Positions 53,047 through 62,021 of a stretch of 64,000 bases of DNA are shown piece after piece. Every line of letters starts with the position of its first letter. The first letter of the stretch is position 1. Source of the DNA: Phylloscopus collybita (taxonomy: Eukaryota > Chordata > Aves > Passeriformes > Phylloscopidae). Below the pieces are notes generated by a model, which did not search any database, was not told where the DNA came from, and saw nothing but the letters and a program-made list of their open reading frames with translations. The position numbers were made by a program, and so were the translations under genes. Where the stretch lies: contig JAJNNQ010000008.1 of assembly GCA_027886175.1 (NCBI GenBank), positions 7,567,001-7,631,000 on the forward strand, in the 5' to 3' direction.

Positions 53047-53104
53047 AAAAAAAAAAAAAAAAAAAAAAAAAGAAAAAAAAAGAAAAAGAAAGAAAAAAAA
53101 AAAA
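53047..53104 (+). repeat. A-rich tract at the upstream edge of the CpG island
   Basis: A run of 25 A continues as A-runs broken by single G residues, for 58 bases in total. It ends about 50 bases before the CpG island begins. It may be a slipped homopolymer or an old retroposon tail; no retroposon body is recognisable next to it. Confidence 0.9.
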
Positions 53105-53134
53105 GGCGGAAAACTGGTGGAAGCGGTGAAAGTT

Positions 53135-53143
53135 ACTCACCTG
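53135..53143 (-). promoter_or_regulatory. Consensus splice donor on the minus strand at the CpG island edge
   Basis: Read on the minus strand this is CAG|GTGAGT, the ideal vertebrate 5' splice site, with the exon side inside the CpG island and the intron side leaving it toward lower coordinates. A divergent non-coding transcript starting in the TOX3 CpG island could use it. No transcript evidence is available here, and a 9-base match can arise by chance. Confidence 0.35.
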
Positions 53144-53229
53144 GAACCTTCCGGGAGCGAGGACAGCCATGGGCAGGGCCGCTGCCGGCCCCGCTCCGGG
53201 CCGGGCGAGCGGCGGCGCGGGCGCGCACC

Positions 53230-53274
53230 GGGCGGGGGGGCGCGGGCGGCGGGAGGGGCGGGGAGGGGCGCGGG
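53230..53274 (+). promoter_or_regulatory. G-run cluster, potential G-quadruplex and Sp-family sites
   Basis: Eight or so runs of three or more G separated by one to four bases lie in 45 bases, including GGGAGGGGCGGGGAGGGG. This meets the usual four-run G-quadruplex pattern several times over and also gives overlapping GC boxes for Sp/KLF factors. It sits inside the TOX3 CpG island upstream of the exon. Folding or binding is inference. Confidence 0.6.
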
Positions 53275-53604
53275 CCCGGCCGCTCCGCCCGGGAGCGCTG
53301 CCAGCGCGGCGCCGCTCGCTCGGCACTTCGCCCCGCAGCGCGCCCGGCCGGCGCAGCCCTGTTGCACCGAGTCCGGGGTAGCCGCCCCCTCGCCGGCAGC
53401 GCGGGGCGGCCGCGGCCCCGCCGTGCCCCGCTCCCCCGGCCCCGCGGCGGTGACGGTCCCCCCGCCTTTGTCGGGCGGGCAGCAGCGGCCGGTCCGTCCG
53501 TCAGTCCGTCCGCGCCGGGCGCGTGGCTCCTTTGTGTACAGCAGCTGCTCCTGAATGCGGAGGCAAAGCCTGTGGCTTGGCACTGAGCTTTTAAAAAACA
53601 ACAG

Positions 53605-53677
53605 CCCTCCCTCCTTCCCTCCCTCCCTCCTTCCCTCTCCCTTGCCCTCCCTCCTTCCCTCCCCTCCCCTCCTCCCG
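53605..53677 (+). repeat. Polypyrimidine (CCCT/CCTT) tract in TOX3 leader or promoter
   Basis: About 73 bases are almost entirely C and T, in CCCTCCCTCCTT-like units, broken by a single G near 53644. Such mirror-symmetric homopyrimidine tracts can form triplex DNA and are often length-variable. It lies about 270 bases before the TOX3 start codon, so it is probably in the 5' leader or core promoter. Confidence 0.8.
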
Positions 53678-53948
53678 CCGAGGTGGACGGGCACCCACCT
53701 GGGGTCCGCTGCCCACCTCTCCTCTCATCCTCCTCTCTTCTCCTTGTTTACCTGCACTTTTCCGCCGCCTCTTCCCCCGCTGTCCCCGTCGCCCCCCGGC
53801 CCTCGCTCGTCCCCGCTCTCGGGCAGGCTCGGCGCCCCGCAGCTCCGCTCCCTCGGCGGTTTGCCCGTGCCCCTACCCCGGGGAAGGCACTTGAAGGTGG
53901 ATCTATTAAACCTCCCGGCGGTCTCTCCAAGTGGACCAAATCTCCAGC

Positions 53949-54050
53949 ATGGATGTAAGATTTTACCCGGCTGCGGCGGGCAGCGCGCTCCCCGGAGACC
54001 CCTCCAACCTGGACTTTGCCCAGTGTTTGGGTTACTACAACTACAACAAG
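53949..54050 (+). CDS. TOX3: TOX3 first coding exon (partial gene)
   Basis: The exon encodes 34 residues starting [11 protein letters not shown], with [10 protein letters not shown] further on. This is the N-terminus I know from TOX3, a nuclear HMG-box protein acting as a transcription co-regulator in calcium- and CREB/CBP-linked gene expression. The HMG box lies in later exons outside the window. The ATG is in a strong Kozak context (A at -3, G at +4). An in-frame TAA at 53907-53909 excludes an upstream start. The last codon, AAG, is complete (phase 0) and is followed by GTGATT, a usable donor with T instead of G at +5. Compared with human TOX3 as I remember it, the segment between AAAG and LDFAQ is about five residues longer (SALPGDPSN versus roughly GDPAS). 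TOX, TOX2 and TOX4 differ after MDVR, so the paralogue call is firm. Exon 2 was not found downstream. Confidence 0.95.
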
Positions 54051-54056
54051 GTGATT
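54051..54056 (+). promoter_or_regulatory. TOX3: 5' splice donor of TOX3 exon 1
   Basis: The junction reads AAG|GTGATT directly after the last conserved codon. The family is expected to continue in phase 0 with a residue from exon 2, while reading through gives sequence unlike TOX3. The donor departs from consensus at +5, so it is of medium strength. Confidence 0.85.
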
Positions 54057-54583
54057 ATTCCCGCGGGTGTTAATTCCTCGTGCTGCTGCACGGACCGAAT
54101 GCCCGCGGAGCGGAGTTGGGGCTCCGTCGGGGCGGGGAGGCTCGGGGCTGGAGGATGCGCGGACCCCGGGGCGGGTGCGCCCGCCGCTCTCCGCGGGGCC
54201 GCGGGATGCTCGGCCCCGGAAAGTTGTGGCCGGCGGGGCCGGGCTGCTCCTCCTGCCGCGGCCGCCGCGGGGCTCGCCCCGGGGAACCTGCCCCCGGGCC
54301 GGTGCTCGCGAGGTTCAGAGGGGTGCGAGCGGCAGACAGCCGGGGAGAGCTCGGGGAGGCGATCCTGCTGCCCATGGCCGGCGAACAAAGGCGCGTCCCG
54401 AGCGCGCAGCGTTCGCGGTGGGGTCGGGACTTGCCGAACTTTCCCCGGGCGGGAGCCGCGGCGGCTCCCGGCGCGTTGGGCACAGCCCGGAGGGCTCGGA
54501 CGGCCCTGTGAGGAGAGGACGGAGCCTCCCTCTGCTCTGTTCTCTCAGCTCCGTCCGGCTCTGTCATGGCCAGTTCCTAACTG

Positions 54584-54617
54584 GAGGATTATCCAAACGG
54601 GAGGATTATCTAAAAGT
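54584..54617 (+). repeat. 17-bp direct repeat carrying GGATTA sites
   Basis: GGAGGATTATCCAAACG is followed directly by a second copy with two changes. Each copy has GGATTA, the core bound by OTX/PITX/GSC-type homeodomains. The pair sits at the downstream margin of the TOX3 CpG island, in intron 1. The duplication is visible; binding is inference. Confidence 0.6.
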
Positions 54618-55321
54618 GCATCAGCTGCTGGTACAGGAGGGTGACTAACGCTCCGCTTTGGCCAGGGCTGTCAGAGAAGTTGCAGTACCACTTCTGTCTA
54701 TTCACACCCCTGCGGCATGTGCGGTGTTTGGAGTAAACGTTACAGTCAGAAGCAATAGTCATTTCCCACTGTCTCACCTTCATTTACAGAAATATGTTTT
54801 AATAATACGGGGATGATTTGTTTCACAAATTACCCAAATCTGGGAAAGGCAAAGTTGAGAATGACACTGTGACTCATGCTGTTTTGAAAAAGACTTAGCT
54901 GTTTGCACTGTGATGTGTCAATAGCACATTGAGCTATTAGCACTGGGCCCTCACACATGCACATAAAGATCCCTTTCACACTGTGTTTTTCCTGGTGCTA
55001 TGTTTGTCCAACCTCTGGGGCCTTTTGTGAGGCACTGTATGAGATGCTGGGGAAAAGAAGGGTGCTGTGCATGAAGCCTGAACTTACGTTAATTTTTTTT
55101 TTTTTTAATCCTTTCCAAATTAAGAGATAAACTTTGCTGAAATACGAAGCTCACTTTCAGAGAGACTGAAAGTGAGGGTTCAAACAGATTCAGTATGTGG
55201 AGCAAACTTTCTCCCTAGACAAATCGCGTCTGGGTAGATGTCTTTGGCTGGACTCCTGTGTCGCTCTGCAGGCTGATGTCCATCGGAGCTGCTGCTCCTG
55301 AAGTTTGGCAGGCGGGCCGCG

Positions 55322-55665
55322 GTGTCCGGCCCATCGCCGTGTCCAGCCGTGGCCCATCGCGGTGTCCAGCCGGGTCCGGCCCATGGCGGTGTCCGGCCCA
55401 TCGCCGTGTCCAGCCGTGGCCCATCGCCGTGTCCAGCCGGGTCCGGCCCATGGCGGTGTCCGGCCCGTTGCGGTGTCCGGCCCGTGGCCGTGTCCGGCCG
55501 TGTCCAGCCCGTGGCGGTGTCCGGCCCGTGGCCGTGTCCGGCCCGTGTCCGGCCGTGTCCGGCCCGTGGCCGTGTCCGGCCCGTGGCCGTGTCCGGCCCG
55601 TGGCCGTGTCCGGCCCGTGGCCGTGTCCGGCCCGTGGCCGTGTCCGGCCCGTGGCCGGCGGTGCC
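55322..55665 (+). repeat. GC-rich minisatellite with a nested 67-bp unit
   Basis: The base unit is about 17 bp, GTGTCCGGCCCGTGGCC. The first part is two tandem 67-bp higher-order copies (55322-55388 and 55389-55455) differing at one base that I can see; each is built of 17-, 23- and 27-bp variants. From 55456 the array becomes simpler 17-bp units with a few shortened 10-11 bp ones, and ends in six nearly uniform copies. Because 17 is not a multiple of three and the unit lacks stops, several frames on both strands stay open; these are not genes. A variable-number repeat is likely. Confidence 0.95.
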
Positions 55666-55687
55666 GGCGGGGCGCGCAGGGCCGTTC

Positions 55688-55699
55688 GGCGCATGCGCC
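55688..55699. promoter_or_regulatory. Palindromic NRF1-type site
   Basis: GGCGCATGCGCC is a perfect 12-bp palindrome and contains the core GCGCATGCGC of the nuclear respiratory factor 1 motif, which is typical of CpG-island core promoters. It lies 62 bases before the MKCQPR start codon. The motif is seen; function is inferred. Confidence 0.5.
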
Positions 55700-55760
55700 C
55701 CGCGCGGGGCGCGCGGCTTTGTTAGCGCGGCTGGAGGAGCAGCCGGGGCGTGAATTAAAA

Positions 55761-55813
55761 ATGAAATGTCAGCCCCGGCTCCGGGGGCTGCTAAGGACTC
55801 CGGGAGCTCTACG
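55761..55813 (+). CDS. TOX3: Candidate alternative first exon of TOX3 (MKCQPR start)
   Basis: The frame starts ATGAAATGTCAG (MKCQPR, then Leu-Arg-Gly-Leu-Leu-Arg-Thr-Pro-Gly-Ala-Leu). After 17 codons plus CG it meets GTGCGT at 55814, a donor-like hexamer, giving a phase-2 exon end. From memory, a human TOX3 isoform replaces the MDVRFYP start with one beginning MKCQPR and having an Arg shortly before the next exon, which would fit a split CGN codon here. After MKCQPR the two differ, as far as I recall. The ATG has A at -3 and A at +4. It sits 1.7 kb into intron 1, behind a CpG-rich patch with an NRF1-type site. Against it: the match is only six residues and partly rests on memory. Confidence 0.45.
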
Positions 55814-57574
55814 GTGCGTACTAAATGTCCGCTGTTGGCTGATAAGCCGCCTGATTTTGGAAGCCTGCCGCGCTTACTGGCAGTCAGCATGTTTACTGTA
55901 AATTTCACTTGTTCTGTGACTTTCCTGTGTTGTGCACGGCGTGCACTTAATTCAGGCTCAGGTGCAGGTCACTCTGTAGACTCTGATTTTTTTTTTTATA
56001 CATCCAAAATTTTCAGTATCTTTTGAATACCGGTATTTTTTTTGTGTCCATTAACTTGCTGCTAGTGCATATAACCTTTTCACTGTATTTCCCATCGTTG
56101 TACCATGAGAACAGAGCGTGCATTCAGAAAAAGTCGAAAGTAACTAACTTTTGGCCCATTCAGAAACACATTTCAGTTGCTGTACTCCTGAACATGATTT
56201 TGGCAAGTACCTCATAGGCCAGGCTTCCAGTCTGCAGCAGAAAATACTTTAATTAACAGAGTGCAGCTCCTGATGCTTGTGTCTCATAATAGATATCTTT
56301 GTATGCAAACTGCCTGATCTGGAGCGGGCTGACACACGCGGAATTGTGTTGCTGTTGCTGTGAGCTCTTCATTGGCTCAGCTGGGAAAACAGCAATGTGG
56401 TGTACAGGTGTTTCAAGGACAGAAGGAGATTTTGTGAATGAGTTCCTAGAAAAGATGGTCCTAACTGTGTTAATCTAACCTCATTTTCTGCATTGTTTAT
56501 AATCTGTAGTTATAGGAGTCACTCTAAGTTTAGGGGTTTTTTATTATTCTGATAAAGAGAGTACATCTATTTTGATATCTTGCCTCCCTGCCTTGCTTTC
56601 CTTGTCTTCTGTCTTTTTCCCTGTGTTTCTAAGGAAAATAAATGATTGTTCTTTTAGGTACTGAGATGACCAGAAGGCACAGAAAAAAAGGGCTGAAATA
56701 TTTACTCTGCTGAAGTAAATTGGAGAACTGTTATTGATTTCACTAGGGACAGTATTTCACCTCAAGTCTTTCTGAAACTCATTTGAGTGTCCTGCCCACT
56801 CATCCATGCCTGCTTCATTGTTAGCAGCTGAATCCATATTCTCCTTGTGACAGTGACATTGCCTGTGACAACCGCCGGGAAGCAGCGTGGTGGCAAGAGT
56901 AAACACACTACACGGTTGTATGTGTGTGCAAAAGCAGAACTATTTATGTGAAAATATTCTCAAGATCATTAAGACATAGAGTTGATGGCATATGGCCTGC
57001 CTGTGGAAAATTGTATCTTGCATCATAGTGTCTAAAAATATCAGCTATTCTAGTGCAAATACATTGCACCCAGTGAGGCAATGCAGCCTTCCACCTGCGT
57101 GCTTTAAACAGAATTTCCCAGGACTGTAGGACTGTTTTTCCTTCAGTGGGTACAACACTGGCAGGAATGTGGCAGACTGACCTGTGAATCCCCAGGCAGG
57201 ACGTGGGATCTCAGGGTGCCCTGTGAGGAAGAGGTGGGGGGAACTACATCCTGAGTCCTGGGTTTGGAACCAGGCAGGCTGAGGAGCTGTCCTGGTCCTG
57301 ACCTGCAGGTACCTTCAGTTGTATTCCATCCCAGCTGCTTTCTACATGCAATGTCCTGCTTTTGAAGTTGGTGCTCAATACTGGATAACAAGGCCTAAGG
57401 GTAAGGGATGTCATCATGGGGTTTTTTGGAGGAAATTTAGTGTTGAGTACATGACAGGTGTTTGAAAACTGACTGATGTACCTATGCATCCCTGCCATCA
57501 TTGGTAGTACAGCAGTTTCTAGAAGGTTCATTGGGATTATTTTTGGTGAGGTGGTGCAAGATGCCATGCACATG

Positions 57575-57695
57575 TAGAGGGCAAAAGAGGAAATGCAGAG
57601 ACAGAAGTGCAGTGATTTGTCCAAGGTTACACAGTCGGTCACTGACATAATCAGGGCCACAACCAAGGTATTCTGAGATTCAGTCCAGTGGTTTA
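57575..57695 (+). mobile_element. MIR-like SINE relic in TOX3 intron 1
   Basis: 'gaggaaatgcagagacagaag', 'gatttgtccaaggttacacag', 'actgacataatcagggcca' and 'attctgagattcagtccagtg' follow, in order, the MIR core and 3' half ('gaggaaactgaggcacagag', 'acttgcccaaggtcacacag', 'aagtggcagagccggga', 'tctgactccagtgc'). The core word is the best preserved of the relics here. Confidence 0.65.
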
Positions 57696-57714
57696 TGCTG
57701 AATCTCATTTAGTC

Positions 57715-57785
57715 TAATAGGATTACTTACATGTTTAAAGTAAAGCATGTGCTTAAGTGCTTTGCTGGATCAGGGCCATATTTGA
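57715..57785. mobile_element. Old sauropsid-type interspersed repeat fragment
   Basis: 'acatgtttaaagtaaagcatgtgcttaag' and 'tgctttgctggatcagggcc' resemble a repeat I recall as common in turtle, crocodile and bird sequence. It directly follows the MIR relic. The family name is not known to me. Confidence 0.45.
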
Positions 57786-57941
57786 TAAGTTTTCAGTCCT
57801 GATGTGAGAGTACATAACTTGACTCTGCATGTGTCTGGCTGGTGGTGGTTTGGGGTAACAACAATTCACTTCTGCTTCATGGAATTGCACAAGTGAAATC
57901 ATGGTTTGCCTGCTCCTAGAAGTATCCTGCTGCAGTATACT

Positions 57942-57993
57942 GAAAAAAAAAACAAAACCAAAAACAAAACAACTAAAAACCACCACCAAAAAG
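57942..57993 (+). repeat. A/C-rich tract
   Basis: A-runs broken by C and CC, then CCACCACC, with no G. Confidence 0.85.
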
Positions 57994-58202
57994 GAGCTCT
58001 AAAAATTACAGAAAGTTGAAAGAGACCAGCTGTTGTAAAACATTCTGCTTCTGTTTTGAGCCCTTTTATGGTTCTGCAGATGGAGAAAGATTTTGGACAT
58101 TCAGTACAGTTGAGTAGCTTTTTCTAAACAAACTTTTTCACTTATTGAGTAAATTATATGTCCTGTACTAAAAATATTTAGGGAACTAGTATTCATCCTG
58201 GC

Positions 58203-58231
58203 ATATATATATATATATTTTTTTTTTTTTT
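58203..58231 (+). repeat. (AT)n followed by a T-run
   Basis: About eight AT units run into thirteen or so T. Confidence 0.92.
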
Positions 58232-61200
58232 AAGGAACTGTAATTCTTATAATGCCATTTGTAAAACGTGAAAACTCCAAAACCTAAATACATACAGCTC
58301 AGTGCTTGAGTTATCATATTAAATTCCAGAATCCTTACTTCATTACTTAGCTGCCTGCATTTTATAATGTTTATCTCTACTACACAGATTGTCCTTGAAG
58401 GATAGAAATTTCAAACATACATACCTTAATTTAGGCACTACTGTACATATGAGATTGTCAGAGCTTGATGTTTTTGGCTGAAATATTTTTCATTTCACAA
58501 AGGAAGCTCAGGAAGTTTATCTTGTTCTTCCAGAGGTAAAGCAAAGACAGCAGTAGTTTGGTAGCAGCTGAACTGGGGCTCTAAGTCGTTCCTATTAGTG
58601 TGTGTTGTTAGGAAAAAGTGGATTACAGTTATGCAAATAATTTAAAACTACTCTTCTTGCAAATTTAGTGTGGCTCTATATGCATAGGTTTTCCTCTCCT
58701 GCAGCAGATGGTGGGAGACAATGGGTGCATGTATGTTGCTAAGATAGAAAGCTCCATGCTCACTCATCAGCTGCCCTGCAAATATGCTCCTTTACATCTG
58801 GGCTCTGCTGTGGTGCAGACGGGGCAGCCTCAGCTGCTCTGTGCTGAGGTCATGTGTCTGTATCCACAGCCTGACCGTGGCAGGGGTGGCCCCAGCTGAT
58901 GGGAAAGGACCACAAAGCACCAGGGAGATCCTGAAAAGTAGAGATGTGTGGCAGAGACACAAATGCAGGTTCTTTTGGAGACAGTTTAGGCAGGGGACTT
59001 GGAACTTTCTGTTGCAGCATCAACTCAACAGAAAATGACATTTTATCACCGGTATTTTTCACTAATTTTCTGGCACATGTGGCAAGTGTGCTGAACTGCT
59101 TCTTTCCCAGAACAGCCAGCCCCAGCCTTGGGTATCTCAAAACCTCAGGACTGTGTAGACAACTACTGCTAGGGAGCAAAAAAGTTCCTAAAATATTTGT
59201 CTGTCTAGTCCAGCACTAAAATTGTTGTATATATAATTCCTAGTCCCTGGAAGAGGAAGTGAAATGGTCATATGAGTACATCCACCAGAATGGAAATTAT
59301 AACTTGTACCATCACCCTGCCTTGCATGATGCTGTTTTGCAGGCACAGTCATCCCTGAGGTTTTCTGATGCAGCTGAAGAGCTGGCTGTTAAACAGGAAA
59401 CTCCTGGATGCCACAACTGTGCAAGAACCTGTGATGCTCAGAATGAACATTGTAGTGGGGACACTGATTGGATTCTGCAGTGTACAATTTTTCTGTAGCT
59501 CAGATAATGCAGCTCCTGTACTGAATGTGCCATTTGTTGGTTGAGAGTTGCTTGTAAGCAAAACATACTTTGTAGAAGTCAATTTTTAGATTGTTTTCAT
59601 TAAAGTGGGTTACAACCATATCAGTAAGATGCTTGCAGTAATGTACAGTAATACATGAAGAGTTTGAATTTAATGCTTAGGAGATGTTTAGAGTACTTTA
59701 GGTATGTGTGGAAATCAGTAGTGGGTGGAGTTTTTAAAACAGTGATAGCAATCCCAACTCTGGGGTGTGTGTGCCATGGATATGGAGACCCACTGTACAC
59801 CTCTGGCTTTGGAGTGAGGAAACATTGGCCAAATCCACTGGGATGACAAGAACCTCATTGCCACGGTACCACCCATAGTACACCATGTTGTACTTCACAG
59901 ACAGGTACCCAGTCCAGCCTAACCTTATAAGGAATTATCACAAATTTATAATAAAATCTAAACTAGAAGCACAGGAAATAACAGCCTCTATTCTTTAGAC
60001 ACTCAAGAGGAGGCTCTCAGTTGTGTGGTTCATTTGTTGCAGTTTTGTGCAGTGTCTGACAAAGCCAGGCCAGTCAAACTGTGACCTGTGGTTTGTGCTG
60101 CAGCTTTTATTACATTTACAGTTAATACATGCCTATATATTTGTTGAATTCTGATACTCCCTTATGAACCCAAGTAATGCTATTGAATGATGATGATCAA
60201 ATTTAAGAGGAGAAGAATTTGTACAGCACTAATCCTACCTTTTTATCTGTAATCACATTTCTACTGCCGTAAAATTGAGTACTGTTACACAGACCTAATG
60301 GCAGGGTTGAATTTTCAAATGCTTCACACTCTTATCTGATAGCTGTGTTCTGTACTGTTACCTGTCTGTGTGATGTATTTATAGAGTGCCAGTCACCATA
60401 GTATCTTTGCGATGATTGCTACCAAAATTGAGAACTCTGAGGTGAAAATCTAATCAGGACTTTAGATAACAATGTCACACAAGAGCCTTCTGGTCTTTGC
60501 CTCTGTGCTCTGTTTGGATGAAGACTTAGATGAGATCATGCTTGCTGCCATGTTATTCATTATTTATTTTTGTAACAAGATTTCTATTTCACATCTTTCC
60601 CACTGCATGTTAGCATGTGTCAAAACAGTCCAAATCCTGTTTTGAATGTATTCTCTCTGTTTATACCTGACACAATGTATTGAAAATCACAGGCATTACA
60701 GGGCAGGTGAATTATTAAAACCAAAAGGGGAGACTGTCATTACACAGCTGCTTCTGCCATGGGTACCTTGAATATCCAAACAGATGTTTTCATGAACTTC
60801 TTTATTCACTTCATGGTAATGTGCAGATTAGCTGAAAATATTATTTTCATCACATTAAAAATAACTTGAGTCTTATGAGCAGAATGCTGGAAGTCAGTGC
60901 TGCAGACTGAATTGTGTTGGAAAAGGTGTGCTACTGAAACTAGACAACGTTAGTTTGTTATTGAAAATGGAAACTGTTTTAAGCAAACAGTTCATCTCGT
61001 TTTCAGTTTGTTTGTCATGTTCCAGGTCTTGGCATCAGTGTTTGCTGTTTATTCCTGCATGACCAGTTTGCCCAGCAGCCACATTTGGTTGAAAAGCTCC
61101 ATATCCAGAGGGAAAAGAAAAGCAATCCATTCTCAAAAACTGCAAGCTGAAAGTATCCCTTGTGCCAACGCGGTTTTGACATCCATAGAAGTTCATCCAG

Positions 61201-61956
61201 TGTGGGCATCTCTCACTTACTTACATGTGCACTAGATCAGGCCTGACCTTGGTATTTCATGGGAGAAATTTTTATCAATTCCATGTTTTATTTTCACTCT
61301 TTTAAAGTAATAGCCCTTCTTACTGTCTGGGTCACTAGAGGCATGTATTATCATTCCTGGCCAAAGACTTGTGAGAGCTGAGACTAACATGGAAAAGAGT
61401 GGGTTGTTACATAGGTTAAAAACAAAGGGTGTTTTGGGATGAAATGCCAGGACTTGGACTGGTAACCTCTGAAATAAGGGATCAGAGATCTCAGCTCCTG
61501 GCTGGGGTGAGAGCTGCAGAGGCAGCAGCACAGGGATCTCCTCGCTTTCCTCATCTGCTTTACCATGTATGTAAGTGATGGTTATGTTAAATCATTATGG
61601 TAAAGCACAGCATTTCTCAGACAGATACATTTGCATTTGGATGTTCCTTCCCTACAATGAATATTCTGAAGAGTTCTGATCAACTGGGCAACCTAACAAA
61701 AGGTTGAAAATACATAAATGGTAGGATTTGTGGAAAATGAAGTCTACATGCAGATGGTTGAGGTCGTTTGAGGCAAAGTGTCTTCATCTCTCCATTTGAT
61801 TTCCTTAAGAAATTTTGTCAAGAAAAACTCTGCTGTTTTTGGCATTCCAAGTGGTTATAGTTAGTATTGTAATTCTCTAAACAGTTAATATGAGAGAAAT
61901 TAGATAGGGACCTAAAATTTAAATAGTTTTAGACATCCAAATTAATAAAGTCTAAG

Positions 61957-62021
61957 GTTTTTGTTTGTTTTGGGGTGGGGCTTTGTTTTTGTTGTTGTTG
62001 TGGGGGTTTTGTGTGTTTTTT
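61957..62021 (+). repeat. T/G-rich tract
   Basis: T-runs are broken by G, GG and GGGG, including GTT repeated four times. It is the complement type of the A/C tracts. Confidence 0.85.

Larger units (their letters stand above)
48531..53154. other. Non-coding flank immediately upstream of TOX3
   Basis: No supported gene. It includes a 19-bp duplication (48703-48739), a pyrimidine tract (49240-49294), the 37-bp minisatellite (49320-49446), an A-rich tract (49966-50020), the CRE (51203-51210), the GC-rich block (51330-51600) and the A-tract at the island edge (53047-53104). 52740-53046 has more CpG than the flank and may belong to the proximal promoter. Confidence 0.75.
53155..54570. promoter_or_regulatory. 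TOX3: CpG island: TOX3 promoter, 5' leader and exon 1
   Basis: Base composition switches abruptly from AT-rich flank to very GC- and CpG-rich sequence just after an A-tract, and fades after exon 1 near 54570. The island has GC boxes (GGGGCGGGG-type runs around 53252-53272) and no convincing TATA box at a sensible distance from the ATG. That pattern fits a TATA-less, dispersed-start promoter of a developmental regulator. The exact start site cannot be read from the sequence. An ATG at 53555 would open an upstream frame if transcription began above it; no ATG lies between about 53560 and 53948 in the leader except that noted in other frames near 53683. Confidence 0.85.
55666..55830 (+). promoter_or_regulatory. 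TOX3: Second CpG-rich patch, possible internal promoter of TOX3
   Basis: Directly after the minisatellite come about 90 bases packed with CpG, then a short AT-rich step and the MKCQPR frame. CpG density is far above the rest of intron 1 apart from the main island and the minisatellite. It could be an internal promoter feeding the candidate alternative exon, or a spill-over of the GC-rich repeat. Confidence 0.45.

Noticed and set aside
53137..53694. 185-codon minus-strand frame in the CpG island
   Set aside because: Its composition is Arg, Gly, Ala and Pro only, as expected from GC-rich DNA; no domain is recognised and it lies antisense to the TOX3 leader.
54067..54648. Long frames running from or beyond TOX3 exon 1 (165-237 codons)
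   Set aside because: Sequence after 54050 does not resemble TOX3 and follows a splice donor; it is intronic CpG-island sequence.
55322..55665. Regular repeats that might suggest a CRISPR array
   Set aside because: There are no unique spacers; units are contiguous, and the genome is a vertebrate.
55180..55908. Overlapping open frames of 140-240 codons on both strands rich in RTRPRAGHG or SGPWPCPAR repeats
   Set aside because: They are the translation of a 17-bp tandem repeat without stop codons; frame is not favoured and copies shift frame.
57244..57708. 154-codon minus-strand frame in intron 1
   Set aside because: It overlaps the MIR-like relic and shows no domain.
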